64,000 nucleotides of DNA from the NCBI GenBank assembly GCA_035559535.1, contig DATMBG010000021.1, forward strand, positions 62,001-126,000, in the 5' to 3' direction. Within the stretch, counting starts at the first letter, position 1, and each line of letters starts with the position of its first letter. The notes under the pieces were generated by a model. It made no database searches. It saw nothing but the letters and a program-made list of their open reading frames with translations, and was not told the origin of the DNA. The position numbers were made by a program, and so were the translations under genes. This DNA is from Candidatus Limnocylindrales bacterium. GTDB taxonomy: Bacteria; Moduliflexota; Moduliflexia; Moduliflexales; JAUQPW01. Shown piece after piece: positions 63,342 to 64,000 of this stretch.

Positions 63342-64000
63342 TTATTTATCTCCATAACTATAATAGGAAGAATAATAGTAATAATAGTTGTAGTAATATC
63401 TTTCTTTTTTCAAATCCACGGAGTTTAGAACAACTCCAACAATCCGGGCATTGACCGTTTCCAACTGGTATCTGGCTCTTAAGATCATATCCCGGCTGGT
63501 TTTATTAGCCAGAACAACCAAAAGCACATTGCCGACCAGAGAAGACAAAATAGCTGCATCGGCTAGGGAGGTAACAGGGGGGGAGTCCAACAAAACCATA
63601 TCAAAACGTTTTTGAACGAGCTTAAGAAAATCCTGCATCTTTTGGGAACTCAATAATTCTGAAGGGTTAGGAGGGATTAAACCACAAGTTGCAACCCAGA
63701 GGTTATTCACTCGCGTAGCCTGATAAATTTCATCGGGTTCCACAGTTCCTACCAGCATGTGGGTTAAACCCTTGGTATTGTTAAGTCCAAACAAGTGATG
63801 AAGAATCGGACGACGTAAATCGGAATCTATCAGAAGCACTTTATTCTGGGCCAGGGCAAAAGTAATTCCCAAATTCGCCACCGTCATAGACTTTCCCTCC
63901 TCAGGGACACTACTGGTAATTAATAAGGAACGAATAGGATGATCCGCCTGTGAGAAAGTAAGATTGGTCCGGAGAGTTCGATAGAATTCTGAGACTGCCC
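63342..64000 (-). CDS. BY-kinase-type tyrosine kinase/CpsD-like ATPase, C-terminal part, cut by the window edge
   Basis: The frame continues through to base 64000. The visible 219 residues start with EFYRTLRTNLTFS, then the Walker A SVPEEGKSMTVANLG, Walker A' VLLIDSDLRRP and Walker B FDMVLLDSPPV. The C-terminus is a tyrosine cluster (RYYYNYYYYYSSYYSYGDK), the autophosphorylation tail of bacterial tyrosine kinases such as Wzc or CpsD/CapB. These control the length of exported polysaccharides. The N-terminal part, perhaps a Wzz-like membrane domain, lies beyond the edge. An internal ATG at 63887 is not the start. Confidence 0.92.
   Translation of the reverse strand, partial: AVSEFYRTLRTNLTFSQADHPIRSLLITSSVPEEGKSMTVANLGITFALAQNKVLLIDSDLRRPILHHLFGLNNTKGLTHMLVGTVEPDEIYQATRVNNLWVATCGLIPPNPSELLSSQKMQDFLKLVQKRFDMVLLDSPPVTSLADAAILSSLVGNVLLVVLANKTSRDMILRARYQLETVNARIVGVVLNSVDLKKERYYYNYYYYYSSYYSYGDK

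Noticed and set aside
63342-63887. A complete 181-residue protein starting at 63887
   Set aside because: The frame continues to the window edge with Walker A and EFYRTLRTN sequence, so the gene is cut by the edge.

Overview
This 64 kb window is bacterial chromosome of moderate GC content. It is fully coding on both strands, with about 54 genes, no rRNA, tRNA or CRISPR array that I can see, and a gene cut by each edge. A lipobox protein, a Tat-dependent binding protein, a DUF374-type acyltransferase, an MsbA-like exporter and PilT/PilU ATPases suggest a Gram-negative-type envelope. I cannot name the phylum; the mixture looks like a little-studied, environmental lineage.

Layout. 1-8.8 kb: a zinc-ribbon fragment, a secreted Sel1-repeat protein, and a glycogen debranching enzyme with malto-oligosyltrehalose trehalohydrolase, flanked by remnants of two other carbohydrate genes. 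8.8-13.3 kb: a complete sugar-type ABC importer operon. 14-17.9 kb: a LarA-like protein, aspartate kinase and aspartate-semialdehyde dehydrogenase. 18.2-22.4 kb: a pilus ATPase operon in which a GspE/PilB-like protein has lost its nucleotide-binding motifs beside intact PilT and PilU-like proteins. 23-25.8 kb: an SDR gene and a three-gene nitrile hydratase/thiocyanate hydrolase-like cluster. 25.8-32.9 kb: recN, rplM-rpsI and the classical rpsB-tsf-pyrH-frr-uppS run. 33-43.5 kb: three GT4 glycosyltransferases, a radical SAM protein, an FHA protein, a sugar nucleotidyltransferase and a hydroxyacid dehydrogenase. 43.5-48 kb: a 1502-residue secreted esterase/PKD/beta-helix/VCBS protein. 49-60.9 kb: rimI, an FAH-family enzyme, envelope genes, a diguanylate cyclase, a PaaA-like di-iron protein, an OCD-family enzyme, icd and mdh. 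61-64 kb: an ABC exporter and a BY-kinase-type ATPase.

The most striking non-coding feature is a family of about eighteen short foldback elements in the gaps between genes, often inside operons. Each copy has its own sequence, but nearly all are built from 7-base units (for example TTACGCA, ACTCTGG, GTCAGAA, GGTTCAT) arranged as inverted repeats. Genes directly behind them usually have no visible Shine-Dalgarno sequence, whereas many other genes here have a strong AAGGAGG-like site. A second, GC-rich dispersed repeat occurs in three larger gaps.

Starts were moved inward from the longest frame where a good ribosome binding site or family alignment asked for it. All functions are inferred from motifs and recalled family knowledge; no database search was run.
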